The notes under the pieces are model-generated. The model worked only from the letters and a program-made list of their open reading frames with translations. It was not told where the DNA came from and searched no databases. Shown in pieces: positions 35,284-42,976 of a DNA stretch of 51,934 nt (position 1 is its first letter; the number at the start of each line of letters is the position of its first letter). Both the position numbers and the translations under genes were made by a program. The DNA lies in the NCBI GenBank assembly GCA_947462925.1, contig CANHQP010000025.1, positions 1 through 51,934 of the forward strand, given 5' to 3'. Source of the DNA: Flavobacteriia bacterium. Its GTDB lineage: Bacteria; Bacteroidota; Bacteroidia; Flavobacteriales_D; Crocinitomicaceae.

Positions 35284-37644
35284 ATGAAATGGATATTGAC
35301 TCTCCTCGTATCTTTCACTTTTAGTGCGTTTTACGCTCAAAATTATTCTCGATGTAAAATTTTTACAGATTCGAAAGGACTTCAAAAATTAGCTGAATTA
35401 GGCGTTGCTGTAGATCATGGAACGACGAAGTTAAACACTTTTTTTATCAGTGATTTTTCTACCTATGAGATGCAATTAATGACTGAAAACGGGTTTCAGT
35501 TTGAAGTATTGATTGAAGATGTGCAAAAATTTTATGTTGAAAGAAATAAAGGAAGTCAACCGGCTACTGATAAAAATGCAAGTTGCAGTTCAACAGCATC
35601 TTCAGGTTTTACTCCAGTTGTTCCCACTCATTTTAATCTGGGCTCCATGGGTGGATATTACACTTATTCAGAATTTTTGGCTGAGCTAGATGAAATGGCT
35701 GCAACATATCCTAATTTAATTACAGTTAAAGCGCCAATTTCCACTTTTCAAACTGTCGGAAATAGACCAATATATTTTGTAAAGATTTCGGATAATCCCA
35801 ATTCAGACGAACCAGAACCAGAAGTTTTATATTCAGCGATCCATCACGCGAGAGAACCAGCCTCATTATCTCAATTGATTTTCTACATGTGGTATGTTCT
35901 AGAAAATTATTCTTCAAGCGAAGAAATTGCTTATTTGTTGAATAATACTGAAATGTATTTTGTGCCAATGATAAATCCAGATGGTTATGTTTACAATGAA
36001 ACTACCAATCCAAATGGTGGTGGAATGTGGAGAAAAAATCGCCGCCCTTTTGGAGGAAATACTTTTGGTGTTGATAACAATCGAAATTATTCATATGGTT
36101 GGAATACAACAGGCGTGAGTGCAAATCCTTCGGGAGATACTTATCCAGGCGCAAGCGCATTTTCAGAGCCAGAAAATCAAGCAATTAAGTGGTTTTGTGA
36201 AAACCGTGATTTTCAATACGCTTTCAATGCCCATACATACGCGGATGATATATTATTTCCAATAGGCACAACGACAACCGAATTTGCAGCTGACCATGAT
36301 TATTTCAACACTTTTACAGCACACATGGTCAAATACAATGGCTACACCAATATGAAAAGTTCTGCACTTTATCCAGCTTCAGGAGATTCTGATGATTATA
36401 TGTATAAAGTAGATTTGACATTAAAACCACAAATTTTTGCTATGACACCAGAAATTGGGAGTGATTCTGATGGATTTTGGCCTGCTCAAGCTGATATCAC
36501 TGGAATTTGTCAAGAAATGACTTTTCCAAATTTAACTTTGTCGCATTTAACACATCGTTACTATGCTGTAGATGATGCTGATGCCACATCAATTGAAACA
36601 ATGACTGGTAATTTTTCACACAATGTTGAAAGATTAGGTATTGAAGATGGAAATGTAATTGTTTCCATAACACCAATCACTGGAATTCAGTCTGTAGGTT
36701 CTGCTGTTACATACAATTTAGCTTTGATGGGAACCCAAACAGGAACCATTTCATATGTTTTAAATCCTTCAATTCAATTTGGGGATGTAATTAAATATGT
36801 TTTAAATACAGATTTGAATGGTTGGATAAGACATGATACCATTGTAAAATCATTTGGTGCTTTGACTCTTCAATTTGTAGATGATGCTACCGCAACTGCT
36901 AACTGGACTGGGAATTTTAGTACTACAACTTCATCTTATGTTTCTCCTTCAACTTCTTTCACAGATAGTCCAACAGGAAATTATGGGAATAGTACAACAA
37001 GAACTTACACATTAAATAATCCTGTCGATTTGACAAATGTTAGTGGAGCAGGAGTAACATTCTATGCAAAATGGGATATAGAAGCAGATTATGATTATGC
37101 AAGAATGGAAGTTTCAACAGATAATGGAGCTACTTGGATCGGTCAATGTGGATTATACACCAACGCAGGAAACAGTTCGAATGGAAGTGTTCAACCTCAA
37201 GGTCAACCAGTTTATGATGGTGTTCAAGGGACTTGGGTACTTGAGGAAATTAATTTAAGTGATTATATAGGTCAAACCATTTCAATTAGATTTATTTTGA
37301 AATCAGATAATGGAACGGTTGGCGATGGATTCTATTTCGATGACTTTAAAATCTCATATAATACAGTTATTGATGACGCTGGAATTGATAAAATTGGTTT
37401 AGAAATTAAGACAATACCAAATCCTGCAAATGAACAAGTATTTATTTCCTTTGGAAATCCAATTAATCAAGGACAAATTGTTTGGTTTGATCAATCTGGA
37501 AAACAAGTTGGAATGAAGCAAATTTCTGAGTTGACAAATAAAGTTACAATTGCAACGAATGATTTAGATCAAGGAATTTATACTGTTAGATATTTTTCAG
37601 AAGGAAAGTATTCTAAAGCCGTAAAAATGGTTATTATCCATTGA
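35284..37644 (+). CDS. M14 zinc carboxypeptidase with T9SS sorting domain
   Basis: I prefer the ATG at 35284 (786 residues; signal peptide ending SAFYAQ). An ATG 24 bases earlier lies within 2 bases of a near-consensus -7 box (TAATTTTA), so it may precede the transcript start. The M14 domain (about 110-440) shows the zinc motif in SAIHHAREPASLSQ, the region NPDGYVYNET, the arginine/asparagine pair in WRKNRRPFG and DNNRNYSYGW, the third zinc ligand in FNAHTYADDI and the catalytic Glu in AMTPEIGSD. Two beta domains follow (one with DGFYFDDFKI), then a type A sorting domain. It should trim C-terminal residues at the cell surface. Confidence 0.88.
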   Translation: MKWILTLLVSFTFSAFYAQNYSRCKIFTDSKGLQKLAELGVAVDHGTTKLNTFFISDFSTYEMQLMTENGFQFEVLIEDVQKFYVERNKGSQPATDKNASCSSTASSGFTPVVPTHFNLGSMGGYYTYSEFLAELDEMAATYPNLITVKAPISTFQTVGNRPIYFVKISDNPNSDEPEPEVLYSAIHHAREPASLSQLIFYMWYVLENYSSSEEIAYLLNNTEMYFVPMINPDGYVYNETTNPNGGGMWRKNRRPFGGNTFGVDNNRNYSYGWNTTGVSANPSGDTYPGASAFSEPENQAIKWFCENRDFQYAFNAHTYADDILFPIGTTTTEFAADHDYFNTFTAHMVKYNGYTNMKSSALYPASGDSDDYMYKVDLTLKPQIFAMTPEIGSDSDGFWPAQADITGICQEMTFPNLTLSHLTHRYYAVDDADATSIETMTGNFSHNVERLGIEDGNVIVSITPITGIQSVGSAVTYNLALMGTQTGTISYVLNPSIQFGDVIKYVLNTDLNGWIRHDTIVKSFGALTLQFVDDATATANWTGNFSTTTSSYVSPSTSFTDSPTGNYGNSTTRTYTLNNPVDLTNVSGAGVTFYAKWDIEADYDYARMEVSTDNGATWIGQCGLYTNAGNSSNGSVQPQGQPVYDGVQGTWVLEEINLSDYIGQTISIRFILKSDNGTVGDGFYFDDFKISYNTVIDDAGIDKIGLEIKTIPNPANEQVFISFGNPINQGQIVWFDQSGKQVGMKQISELTNKVTIATNDLDQGIYTVRYFSEGKYSKAVKMVIIH

Positions 37645-37671
37645 TAAAATAGTCTAAATTTTTACATTTTG

Positions 37672-37704
37672 AAAAGTCCGGTATGAAAGTATCGGACTTT
37701 TTTT
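37672..37704 (+). terminator. Rho-independent terminator
   Basis: AAAAGTCCG pairs with CGGACTTTT around a 12-base loop, followed by further T, after the M14 peptidase gene. Confidence 0.85.
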
Positions 37705-37753
37705 ATTGTGCTTTTTTGTGTTTTGAATGCCTTTAATATTTACTTATATTGCT

Positions 37754-37761
37754 TAAATTTG
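37754..37761 (+). promoter_or_regulatory. -7 box (TAAATTTG) of the cbpA-cbpM operon
   Basis: A consensus box 39 bases before the cbpA start. Confidence 0.5.
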
Positions 37762-37800
37762 AAAGAATAGCAAAAGCATTAATTCTAAAATAAAAAAACA

Positions 37801-38697
37801 ATGAGTTTTATTGATTATTACAAACTTTTAGAAATTGATAAAAACGCTTCTGAAGCTGATATTAAAAAAGCCTATAGAAAACTTGCGAGAAAATATCATC
37901 CAGACTTAAATCCAAATAATGAGGATGCGAAGAAAAAATTTCAGCAAATCAACGAAGCAAATGAAGTGCTTAGCCATACTGAAAATCGCAAGAAATATGA
38001 CAAATATGGAAAAGATTGGCAGCATGGAGAATCTCATGAAAATGCAAGAAAAACGCAGGGAAGTGATCAGAACTATTCCAATCAAGGCCAAGGATATGAT
38101 AACGGAGACTTTTCTGATTTCTTCGAATCTATGTTTGGAGGTAGTGCCAATAGAGGAAGTCGTCAAACCAAATTCAAAGGCCAAGATTTGAACGCAACAC
38201 TCAATCTCGATTTGAAAGATGTTTTTGAAACACACAAGCGAACCATTACTTTAAATGGAAAAAGTATGAGATTAACGATTCCTGCGGGAATTGAAAATGG
38301 ACAGACAATTAAAATTACGGGTCAAGGTGGGGCAGGCGCGAATGGCGGACCAAATGGAGATTTATTTATCACTTTTGAACTGACAAATCATTCCACTTTT
38401 AAACGCGATGGAAACAATTTACTTTTGACAATAGATTTGGATTTCTATTTGGCCATTTTAGGTGGGGAGTTAATGATTGATACGTTTGAAGGGAAAAAAG
38501 TCAAATTGAAAATAAATGCAGAAACCCAAAATGGTTCCAAAGTGAAATTGAAAGGAAAGGGCTTTCCCATTTATAAACGAGAAAAGGAATTTGGGGATTT
38601 ACTAGTAACTTTTAATGTTAAAATCCCAACTAATTTAAGTGCCGAGGAAAAAGAATTATTCACCAAATTATCAAAACTCAGAAATCATGGAAATTGA
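37801..38697 (+). CDS. cbpA: DnaJ-family co-chaperone CbpA
   Basis: 298 residues. A J domain (1-70) carries the HPD tripeptide in KYHPDLNPNN. A Gly/Ser/Asn-rich linker (about 75-125) leads to the two DnaJ C-terminal substrate-binding domains (LTIPAGIENGQTIKITGQGG ... KVKLKGKGFP). The Cys-rich zinc finger of DnaJ is absent, which marks the CbpA class. It stimulates DnaK ATPase. The stop codon lies within the next gene, whose start overlaps by 11 bases, so the two are probably translationally coupled. Confidence 0.92.
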   Translation: MSFIDYYKLLEIDKNASEADIKKAYRKLARKYHPDLNPNNEDAKKKFQQINEANEVLSHTENRKKYDKYGKDWQHGESHENARKTQGSDQNYSNQGQGYDNGDFSDFFESMFGGSANRGSRQTKFKGQDLNATLNLDLKDVFETHKRTITLNGKSMRLTIPAGIENGQTIKITGQGGAGANGGPNGDLFITFELTNHSTFKRDGNNLLLTIDLDFYLAILGGELMIDTFEGKKVKLKINAETQNGSKVKLKGKGFPIYKREKEFGDLLVTFNVKIPTNLSAEEKELFTKLSKLRNHGN

Positions 38698-38992
38698 AAA
38701 ATACTTTTTGGTAAATCAATTTTGTGTTTCATATGAAGTTGAAAATGCTTTCATAGAATCCCTTGATCAAATCGGGTTTATTGAAATACATCAATTTGAA
38801 AATCAGGATTACATTCATCTAGAACGATTGCCAATTTTGGAAAAAGCAATGAGGTTAACGAAAGATTTGAGCTTAGATATCAACGAATTAGAAATCATTT
38901 TAAATTTATTAGAAAAAATTGAAAGCCTGCAAGATGAAAATAAATTGCTTAAATCGAAAATAGAAATGTATCGAAATATTATTTCTGATTAG
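38687..38992 (+). CDS. CbpM-like chaperone modulator
   Basis: 101 residues from the ATG inside the end of cbpA; a longer frame to the left overlaps cbpA too far to be credible. The protein has a MerR-like small helical domain (FCVSYEVENAFIESLDQIGF, then LPILEKAMRLTKDLSLDINE). It ends in a coiled coil (LLEKIESLQDENKLLKSKIE). This plan and its position directly after cbpA match CbpM, which in E. coli binds and inhibits the CbpA J domain. The stop codon interlocks with the stop of the convergent acetyltransferase gene (shared TTAG). Confidence 0.8.
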   Translation: MEIEKYFLVNQFCVSYEVENAFIESLDQIGFIEIHQFENQDYIHLERLPILEKAMRLTKDLSLDINELEIILNLLEKIESLQDENKLLKSKIEMYRNIISD

Positions 38993-39504
38993 ATTTCCAA
39001 CAGCATCCAAATTGGACAACTAAAATGTCCTGTATTTCCTAAGGGGGCATTTAAACTTTTGAAGCCCATGTGGGTGTAAATAGAAACAGCTTTGTCGAGT
39101 TCAGGCATGGATTCGAGATAAATCGCTGAATAATTGATTGATTTAGCAAATTTGACAGCTTCAGTCAACAACAATTTCCCAATTCCAAAACCCCGAAAAT
39201 CTTTATCAATATACATTTTTACCAGTTCACAAATACCTGACGGTAAACCTTCAGTTGGGTAGATTCCGACGCCACCTGCAACTTGGTCGTTTACTGACGC
39301 CACAAAATAAGCACATTTTGGTTTTTGAAAATGTTCAAAAAGATGATCTGTACTTTCATCAAAATATGCCGTTCCTGGTTTTGCAGCGCCGTGTTCTAAT
39401 AACGTTTCGCGCAATATTTTAGCAATTCTTTCATTGTCTTGAAATTCAATTTCACGGATTTCAACCGAAAATTCCTTCAATTCAATTCTATTTATTGCTT
39501 TCAT
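38989..39504 (-). CDS. GNAT family N-acetyltransferase
   Basis: 171 residues from ATG 39504, giving MKAINRIELKEFSVEIREIE; a longer frame would start further inside the upstream gene. The GNAT core is clear: ELVKMYIDKDFRGFGIGKLL contains the acetyl-CoA motif R-G-x-G-x-G/K, followed by YLESMPELDKAVSIYTHMGF. It transfers an acetyl group to an unknown amine. It overlaps the thioredoxin-fold gene by 17 bases and is the last gene of a five-gene operon. Confidence 0.85.
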   Translation of the reverse strand: MKAINRIELKEFSVEIREIEFQDNERIAKILRETLLEHGAAKPGTAYFDESTDHLFEHFQKPKCAYFVASVNDQVAGGVGIYPTEGLPSGICELVKMYIDKDFRGFGIGKLLLTEAVKFAKSINYSAIYLESMPELDKAVSIYTHMGFKSLNAPLGNTGHFSCPIWMLLEI

Positions 39505-40957
39505 TGATCTTTTTAATGTCAAAAAATATTTTGTCAATACTCAAATATTGACCATTTGGTTTTGGTCCAAGCGCAGGAACATTTACAATGTAACCGTAGG
39601 CATCAAGTAAAACATACAGTGGCAATGATTCAATATGATAAGCTTTAAAAATGGGATCATCAGCTTCTAATTCAAATGTTTCCCATGGCAAAGATTTAAG
39701 AGTTTCTATTTGTTTTTTTGTCAATTTATCATTTTTAACATAAATAGAAATGAAATTAACATCTCCCTGAAATTTAGCGTATATCGGATTCAAAAGTTCT
39801 AAATCTTTGGCAGATTCTCTTGTTGAAGGATCGAAAAAGTGAATATACAAATGTTTTTTAGTGTAATTTCTTAAGGAAACATTTTCTCCTTTTTGGTTTT
39901 TAATAACAAAATCAGGTGCCTTGGAGCCCGGAACTAGTTCTGTCAATCGATAAATCATGTTCTTAGCGATAATTCCATTGCTTTTAAATATGCTAAATTT
40001 GGCAACACTATCTAAAACACTCAGAATATTGGTTTGAGGAAACTCGGCAGAATAAAATACTTCGCTAAGTCCCTTTATCATAATTAATTCTCTCAGTTTT
40101 GTGTTTCCTGGTTTCATTCCAGGTGTAGGATTTTTAATGATTGTAGGTCGCAACGTGTATTCATCCCCCAAAGCACGCATAATCAATGATGGACTATTTT
40201 TCAAAAGGCCCAAATAAACCCTATTGTTGACTTCCATTTCCAATCTTGAAAAAATATTTTCGTAAAATGAAGCAATATAATCCATATAAACATCTGATTC
40301 ATAAACAACAGGTGCGTTATTTAGGAAAAAATCAAATTTTTCATATCTGTTTCTAGTACCTTTAAATTGAATGTCATCCAAACCTGCAATTGTATATTTT
40401 ACATAAGTTTTGAAAAATAAACTTGTATCTAATTTATAAGCATTTTCGACGTTCATTTTGAAGGTGTCTAATTTCATAACAAACTCTAATCCATTGATTT
40501 GCTTTGTGTAAAAATAAGTACCTAGAAAATTGTTTGTCCATTTATCAAAGCTCAATATTTTGTAATTGATATCAGTTGAATCTAATTCTAAAAAACTGAT
40601 TTCAACTGAGTTTCCATCAGGACGATATGCGTCGTATTTATTTTTTGAAGGCATAAAAACTTCGTATTTTGCATTCGGTTGAATGTATAAAAAGCCTTTA
40701 TTTTTGTTTGATTTCAAAATTACTTTCTGCGTTTTTTCATTGAAAAAAGAGAATTTAAACGTACTATCGGCTTCAACCATTGTTGTTGCAATCAAAGCTT
40801 CTCGCATAGAGAAATAATCTTCAATTTCGTACAATTCAATTTTTTGTCCAACGTATCCGGGAGCGTAGCCTTTTACTTCAGTAGTTTTTTGACTGAAGGC
40901 CGATTGCGACATCGCCAACAAAGCGATTGAAACCAATAAAAATTTTATTTTTTGCAT
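39488..40957 (-). CDS. Exported thioredoxin-fold (TlpA-like) protein lacking the CXXC motif
   Basis: 489 residues with a signal peptide ending SQSAFSQ. Residues about 25-110 are a beta-sandwich like the N-terminal domain of Bacteroidota TlpA-like proteins, then a helical middle. Residues about 340-485 are a thioredoxin fold (GSKAPDFVIKNQKGENVSLR at its start, the cis-Pro loop IESLPLYVLLDAYG near its end). Where the active-site W-C-x-x-C should be, the sequence is HFFDPSTRESAKDL, with no cysteine. It therefore cannot catalyse thiol exchange and may bind a partner instead. It follows coaD after 2 bases. Confidence 0.82.
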   Translation of the reverse strand: MQKIKFLLVSIALLAMSQSAFSQKTTEVKGYAPGYVGQKIELYEIEDYFSMREALIATTMVEADSTFKFSFFNEKTQKVILKSNKNKGFLYIQPNAKYEVFMPSKNKYDAYRPDGNSVEISFLELDSTDINYKILSFDKWTNNFLGTYFYTKQINGLEFVMKLDTFKMNVENAYKLDTSLFFKTYVKYTIAGLDDIQFKGTRNRYEKFDFFLNNAPVVYESDVYMDYIASFYENIFSRLEMEVNNRVYLGLLKNSPSLIMRALGDEYTLRPTIIKNPTPGMKPGNTKLRELIMIKGLSEVFYSAEFPQTNILSVLDSVAKFSIFKSNGIIAKNMIYRLTELVPGSKAPDFVIKNQKGENVSLRNYTKKHLYIHFFDPSTRESAKDLELLNPIYAKFQGDVNFISIYVKNDKLTKKQIETLKSLPWETFELEADDPIFKAYHIESLPLYVLLDAYGYIVNVPALGPKPNGQYLSIDKIFFDIKKINESNK

Positions 40958-40959
40958 AT

Positions 40960-41421
40960 TTAGGAAACGAGTAATTTGCTATTTGTTACAAACTGTTCAA
41001 TAATCCCGCCATTTTTAGATATTTCTCGCACAATGGTTGCGCTTATAGCAGAAACGTTTGGGTCAGTCATAAAAAACACAGTTTCAATTCCCGCTAGATC
41101 TTTATTCATTTGCGCAATCGCTTTTTCGTATTCAAAATCTTTGGTGTCACGCAAACCTCTCAAAATGGATGTTGCTTTGATGTCTTTGCAAAATTCTACT
41201 GTAAGTTTTTGAAAAGATTCTACTACAATTTTCGGTTCGCTACTGTAAATAGTTTCAATTTGTTTTATTCTTGAATCAAGCGAGAAGTGCGGTGTTTTTG
41301 TTGTATTAAAACCAACCCCAATCACAATTTCATCAAAAAGTGGAAGTGCTTTGCTAATTACGCTTTCGTGTCCTTTGGTGAAAGGATCAAATGAACCTGG
41401 AAAAAGTGCAATTTTTTTCAT
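40960..41421 (-). CDS. coaD: Phosphopantetheine adenylyltransferase
   Basis: 153 residues from ATG 41421 (an in-frame ATG three codons earlier is less likely). The nucleotidyltransferase signature is at the N-terminus: LFPGSFDPFTKGHESVI with the T/H-x-G-H site. RGLRDTKDFEYE and ISATIVREISKNGG complete the family pattern. It joins AMP to 4'-phosphopantetheine to make dephospho-CoA. It lies between rsmD (10-base gap) and the thioredoxin-fold gene. Confidence 0.95.
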   Translation of the reverse strand: MKKIALFPGSFDPFTKGHESVISKALPLFDEIVIGVGFNTTKTPHFSLDSRIKQIETIYSSEPKIVVESFQKLTVEFCKDIKATSILRGLRDTKDFEYEKAIAQMNKDLAGIETVFFMTDPNVSAISATIVREISKNGGIIEQFVTNSKLLVS

Positions 41422-41431
41422 GATTGTCAAA

Positions 41432-42007
41432 TTAACTATTTGCTTCAGTAGCGTTTAACTCGATGATTTTAGTATTGACTAAAAATGTAAAATATACATT
41501 TCCATATTGCTTGGTCAATTCAAACTGAGGGAAATGTTCCAATTTTGTGTGTCTTCCATGTTCAATAATCACTAATCCATTTTCATTCAAGAGATTTCGC
41601 TCAAAAATGGTTGCCACCAATGATTCGTGAATCGGTGAATCGTATGGTGGATCTGCAAATATTAAATCGTAGGTTTTGCTCGTTTTCTTCAAAAAATCAC
41701 GAACATCTGCTCTGAAAACTTCAATGTTTTCCTCCATTTTTACTTCTTGCACCAAGTTCTTGATGAATTTCACGCAGTTAAAATTTTGATCAACAGCAGT
41801 TATGTGTCCGCTTTCTCTCGAAGCAAATTCTAAAGTGATATTTCCGGTGCCTGCGCAGAGGTCTAAAATGTCCAAATTGACCAATGAATACTTATTTTCC
41901 AATACATTGAAAAGACCTTCTTTGGCATAATCAGTTGTGGGCCTTGAAGGAAAACCTTTGGGCGCCGAAAATCTTCGTGATTTTAATATTCCTCTAATTA
42001 TACGCAA
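41432..42007 (-). CDS. rsmD: 16S rRNA (guanine-966-N2)-methyltransferase
   Basis: 191 residues. Start MRIIRGILKSRRFSAPKG and the RPTTDYAKEGLFNVL segment are typical of RsmD. The SAM site is DILDLCAGTGNITLEFASR, and the catalytic motif is LIFADPPYDSP. It methylates G966 of 16S rRNA. Its start overlaps the end of the DUF3822 gene by 10 bases; the rsmD-coaD pairing is widespread in bacteria. Confidence 0.94.
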   Translation of the reverse strand: MRIIRGILKSRRFSAPKGFPSRPTTDYAKEGLFNVLENKYSLVNLDILDLCAGTGNITLEFASRESGHITAVDQNFNCVKFIKNLVQEVKMEENIEVFRADVRDFLKKTSKTYDLIFADPPYDSPIHESLVATIFERNLLNENGLVIIEHGRHTKLEHFPQFELTKQYGNVYFTFLVNTKIIELNATEANS

Positions 42008-42762
42008 GTTTGTTGGTATTTAAATGGTAAATTTTTTGTCTCTATGATTGAAACCTTTTGTAAATCTTTCAAATGCTTAATTTGATTCAAAATATTTTCT
42101 TTTCGCATTGAAGTCGTGTCTATTGAATCATACATGTACAATTGAAAATCATCTTTCAGAAGTTCCTGTTGTTGTAAACTAAAAGACAAATAATACAAAA
42201 CATCTTCTTCATGCAAAGATTCAAAAGTATTGTAAAAAAGCAAATTTCCTTGTTTGACCATCAATATCAAGCAATGTTGTTGATGCAAAACGATGTGAAC
42301 ACTTGTTTTAAAAGTCGAATTTGAAAATATACCTCGTAAGAAAACTGATCCTTCATGTTGCATCACTATTCTAGGATAGCGAATCACAAAAAATGATTTC
42401 GCCCAAAGCGGAATTTCAAAAACATTGACCAATGAAAGCTCTGAAATACGATTGTAATCGACATCATTTGAAATCATTTCTTTCGTAAAGCAAGCTTGAA
42501 AAATCGATTTTGCAGAACTAGAACCAAAAACATTCATCGGTACAAGCGTCGATAATGGACTAAACCATGACAAGGAGTAATCATCGTATTCTTTGTTTAC
42601 AAGTCCATTATCAGTCAAAAAAGTTTGAATTTGTTCTTTATATTGAAAATCTTTCTTTCCTTCAAATAAGATGGACCCAATTTCATTCACTGATTGGTCA
42701 ATCATTTCCACAACATTCAACGAATGCTCAGAAAGTACAAAAACGAGGTGTGATTTCGCCAT
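41998..42762 (-). CDS. DUF3822 family protein
   Basis: 254 residues without signal peptide. Features include SHLVFVLSEHSLNVVEM at the start, WFSPLSTLVPMNVFG, and the strand pair HIVLHQQHCLILMVKQGNLL followed by FYNTFE. The last reads like the nucleotide-binding half of an actin/ASKHA-type fold, where a segment D-x-(I/L)-x-L-x-x-x-G is replaced. DUF3822 proteins sit directly upstream of rsmD and coaD across Bacteroidota, as here. The function is not known to me. It is the first gene of the operon. Confidence 0.85.
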   Translation of the reverse strand: MAKSHLVFVLSEHSLNVVEMIDQSVNEIGSILFEGKKDFQYKEQIQTFLTDNGLVNKEYDDYSLSWFSPLSTLVPMNVFGSSSAKSIFQACFTKEMISNDVDYNRISELSLVNVFEIPLWAKSFFVIRYPRIVMQHEGSVFLRGIFSNSTFKTSVHIVLHQQHCLILMVKQGNLLFYNTFESLHEEDVLYYLSFSLQQQELLKDDFQLYMYDSIDTTSMRKENILNQIKHLKDLQKVSIIETKNLPFKYQQTCV

Positions 42763-42782
42763 GATACAAAGCTACACTTTTT

Positions 42783-42817
42783 TAAGACATAAGATATTAG
42801 ACAGTAGACATTAGACA
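42783..42817. repeat. Left array of five heptamers
   Basis: Five consecutive 7-base units of the form TWAGACA (TAAGACA, TAAGATA, TTAGACA, GTAGACA, TTAGACA) without interruption. They are the reverse complement of the units in the right array. Confidence 0.85.
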
Positions 42818-42897
42818 AGTGATTTTCAAAATTAGAACTAGATTTAGTTTAAATTTCAAATAAACGGTGCTTAATTGATGACAATTTTGAATTCTTC

Positions 42898-42939
42898 AGT
42901 CTTAAGTCTAAAGTCTTAAGTCTAAAGTCTAAAATCTTA
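42898..42939. repeat. Right array of six heptamers
   Basis: Six consecutive 7-base units of the form AGTCTWA (AGTCTTA, AGTCTAA, AGTCTTA, AGTCTAA, AGTCTAA, AATCTTA). The left array 80 bases away is in the opposite orientation, so the two could pair imperfectly as a long stem. Confidence 0.85.
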
Positions 42940-42964
42940 ATGAGAAGCGGGTCTTTTTTAATTC

Positions 42965-42972
42965 TATCTTTG
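42965..42972 (+). promoter_or_regulatory. -7 box (TATCTTTG) abutting the helicase start
   Basis: A consensus box ending 4 bases before the GTG start, so the mRNA may be leaderless. Confidence 0.5.
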
Positions 42973-42976
42973 TAAA

